From: Rhodospirillaceae bacterium
GTDB lineage: Bacteria; Pseudomonadota; Alphaproteobacteria; JAEUKQ01
Direction of reading: 5' to 3'
DNA: 64,000 bases
Assembly: GCA_016722635.1 (NCBI GenBank)
Contig: JADKIX010000011.1
Location: 124,001 to 188,000 of the forward strand
The notes under the pieces were generated by a model. It saw only the letters and a list, made by a program, of their open reading frames with translations. It was not told where the DNA came from and did not search any database. The translations under genes were made by a program, and so were the position numbers. Positions 62,842-64,000 of the stretch are shown here, piece after piece. Position 1 is the first letter of the stretch. Each line of letters starts with the position of its first letter.

Positions 62842-64000
62842 ATGATTGGGGTTTTAAAAAAAGAAACTGTCGGATTATTGGTTCACTCCCCTGCGCCTGC
62901 AAGGGTTCATATTTTATGCCAATGTCTTTTATGGTTGCAGCGGGTATTTCTCTATATTGCCGTTTTTTGCCCGTTTTCTGCGGCTCCCAGTTTTGGGCAA
63001 GCTCTCCATGAATTAAAAGCAATACGGATTGGTGAGCATACCGATAAAACACGGATGGTTTTTGAGTTATCTAGCCAACCTGCCTTCGTCATTTTTGCCT
63101 CCAGCACACCCCAACGGTTGATTGTCGGCTTGGAAAAAACCAATAGCCGCCTGAATCCCACCGTTGAGAATCGAGGGTTGGTTAAAAGCCTTACCTATCA
63201 AGGGGATACCAAAACCGGACTTTATGTGGTGATTGAACTAACATCTGCCGCTTGGGCCAAGCAACCAGAAATTATTTCTAACCCAGGCAATGGTAATGTC
63301 CGGGTGGTGATTGATTTAATTCCGGTCTCACCCGAGCGTTTCCAGCAGCAAGTCATGGCTCGGGCCACTCTAACCTCTCCTTCTGCCCCTACTATCATAG
63401 GTATCAATAGCTGGCAGGAGTTAAATCATGCCGGTATAAGCTTGGCTACATCTGCAGATTCCATAGACTTCCCCCCTATTCCGCCACTCAAGCCATTAAT
63501 AAGTTCTCAGATTGCCGATAACCACCCCAAAATGATTGTTGTGATTGATGCAGGGCATGGCGGCATTGATTCGGGAGCAGTTGGTATCCACGGCACCCAA
63601 GAAAAACAAATTACCCTATCGCTTGCCAAAAAATTAAAATCTTTGTTGGAAGCAGAAGGTAACTATATGGTCTATATGACCCGTGAAGATGATCGCTTTT
63701 TATCTCTCAGCCAACGCGTTCATTTCGCCCGTTCCATGAAAGCAGATTTGTTTATTTCCTTCCATGCCGATTCCCATGCCGACTCATCTCTAAGGGGCAT
63801 GTCAGTTTATACTTTATCCGAAAAATCTTCAGACGCCGAAGCCCAGGCACTGGCCAATAAAGAAAATAAGGCGGATATTATTGGGGGGGTCATATGGGAA
63901 GAACAAGATCGGCAAGTTAGTGCCATTTTAATTGATTTGTTGCAACATGAAACCAATACCCGGTCGGTAGTTTTTGCCTCTTTGGTATTGAAAGAAATTG
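62842..64000 (+). CDS. amiC: N-acetylmuramoyl-L-alanine amidase AmiC (3' end outside window)
   Basis: A frame open from ATG 62842 to the window edge, 386 residues so far. A signal-anchor-like segment (FLYIAVFCPFSAAPSFGQ, ending about residue 53) is followed by an AMIN domain (ALHELKAIRIGEHTDKTRMV onward, to about 160) and an Amidase_3 domain starting at IVVIDAGHGGIDSGAVG. Zinc ligands are visible in DAGHGG, GTQEKQ and FISFHADSH. It splits septal peptidoglycan during division. The N-terminal extension before the hydrophobic part is unusually long, so a later start is possible. Confidence 0.88.
   Translation, partial: MIGVLKKETVGLLVHSPAPARVHILCQCLLWLQRVFLYIAVFCPFSAAPSFGQALHELKAIRIGEHTDKTRMVFELSSQPAFVIFASSTPQRLIVGLEKTNSRLNPTVENRGLVKSLTYQGDTKTGLYVVIELTSAAWAKQPEIISNPGNGNVRVVIDLIPVSPERFQQQVMARATLTSPSAPTIIGINSWQELNHAGISLATSADSIDFPPIPPLKPLISSQIADNHPKMIVVIDAGHGGIDSGAVGIHGTQEKQITLSLAKKLKSLLEAEGNYMVYMTREDDRFLSLSQRVHFARSMKADLFISFHADSHADSSLRGMSVYTLSEKSSDAEAQALANKENKADIIGGVIWEEQDRQVSAILIDLLQHETNTRSVVFASLVLKEI

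Noticed and set aside
1..64000. CRISPR arrays, insertion sequences, toxin-antitoxin or phage-defence islands
   Set aside because: No regularly spaced repeats, transposase motifs or paired small toxin/antitoxin genes were recognised on either strand.

Overview
The window looks like a chromosome segment of an alphaproteobacterium with moderate GC (roughly low-to-mid forties by eye, not computed). The evidence is family-level: a Caulobacter-type ceramide locus (serine palmitoyltransferase, dedicated acyl carrier protein, acyl-ACP ligase, epimerase-type reductase); the divergent rne/amiC pair, with an RNase E that ends in the GWW PNPase-binding motif; the lgt - MidA-like methyltransferase - pgeF operon; and mmsA. 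I cannot place it below class. No insertion sequences, prophage genes or CRISPR arrays were seen. The only RNA gene found is one tRNA-Pro.

Layout. 1-185: start of a secreted Sel1-repeat protein, cut by the edge. 300-4684: ceramide backbone genes (acyl-ACP ligase and a frameshifted ceramide-reductase-like epimerase on +, facing spt and acp on -). 4873-8070: a minus-strand head-group operon (CDP-alcohol phosphotransferase, ceramide/diacylglycerol-kinase-like enzyme, Tam41-like cytidylyltransferase). 8544-12736: a plus-strand run with a metallophosphoesterase, HIT protein, LptF, LptG and hotdog thioesterase. 12907-14049: patatin lipase. 14389-19002: a Liv-type ABC importer with a broken binding protein, a fused LivM-LivG and an ATP-site-dead LivF. 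19087-22692: pyrE, SppA-type protease, TrmN6-like methylase, polyprenyl diphosphate synthase. 22840-22916: tRNA-Pro(CGG). 22997-27673: Acg-type nitroreductase and a four-gene Mla/MCE lipid transporter. 27797-34371: apt, nucleotide-sugar dehydrogenase, broken HupE/UreJ gene, lptD, mmsA. 34447-40536: GNAT, ABC1 kinase, oligoendopeptidase F, acyl-CoA ligase, HdeA-like protein. 40623-48951: xseA, comF, anmK, tyrS, YhdP/AsmA-like giant. 49301-54541: Bcp, pgeF, midA, lgt, MsbA-like ABC exporter. 54970-64000: ALDH7, MFS transporter, AMP nucleosidase, rne and the start of amiC.

How it fits together. Envelope lipid metabolism dominates: sphingolipid synthesis and export, LPS transport (LptF, LptG, LptD), MCE-type lipid trafficking, an MsbA-like flippase, a YhdP-like lipid conduit and Lgt. 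The most interesting part is 300-12736. It reads as one locus for making a ceramide, phosphorylating it, possibly activating it with CTP (Tam41-like enzyme), attaching a head group (CDP-alcohol phosphotransferase) and moving the product outward (LptFG). Three genes in the window are frameshifted (cerR-like, livJ-like, hupE-like) and several carry 8-9 base G/C runs. Whether these are genome decay, phase-variable switches or assembly errors cannot be decided from the sequence alone.
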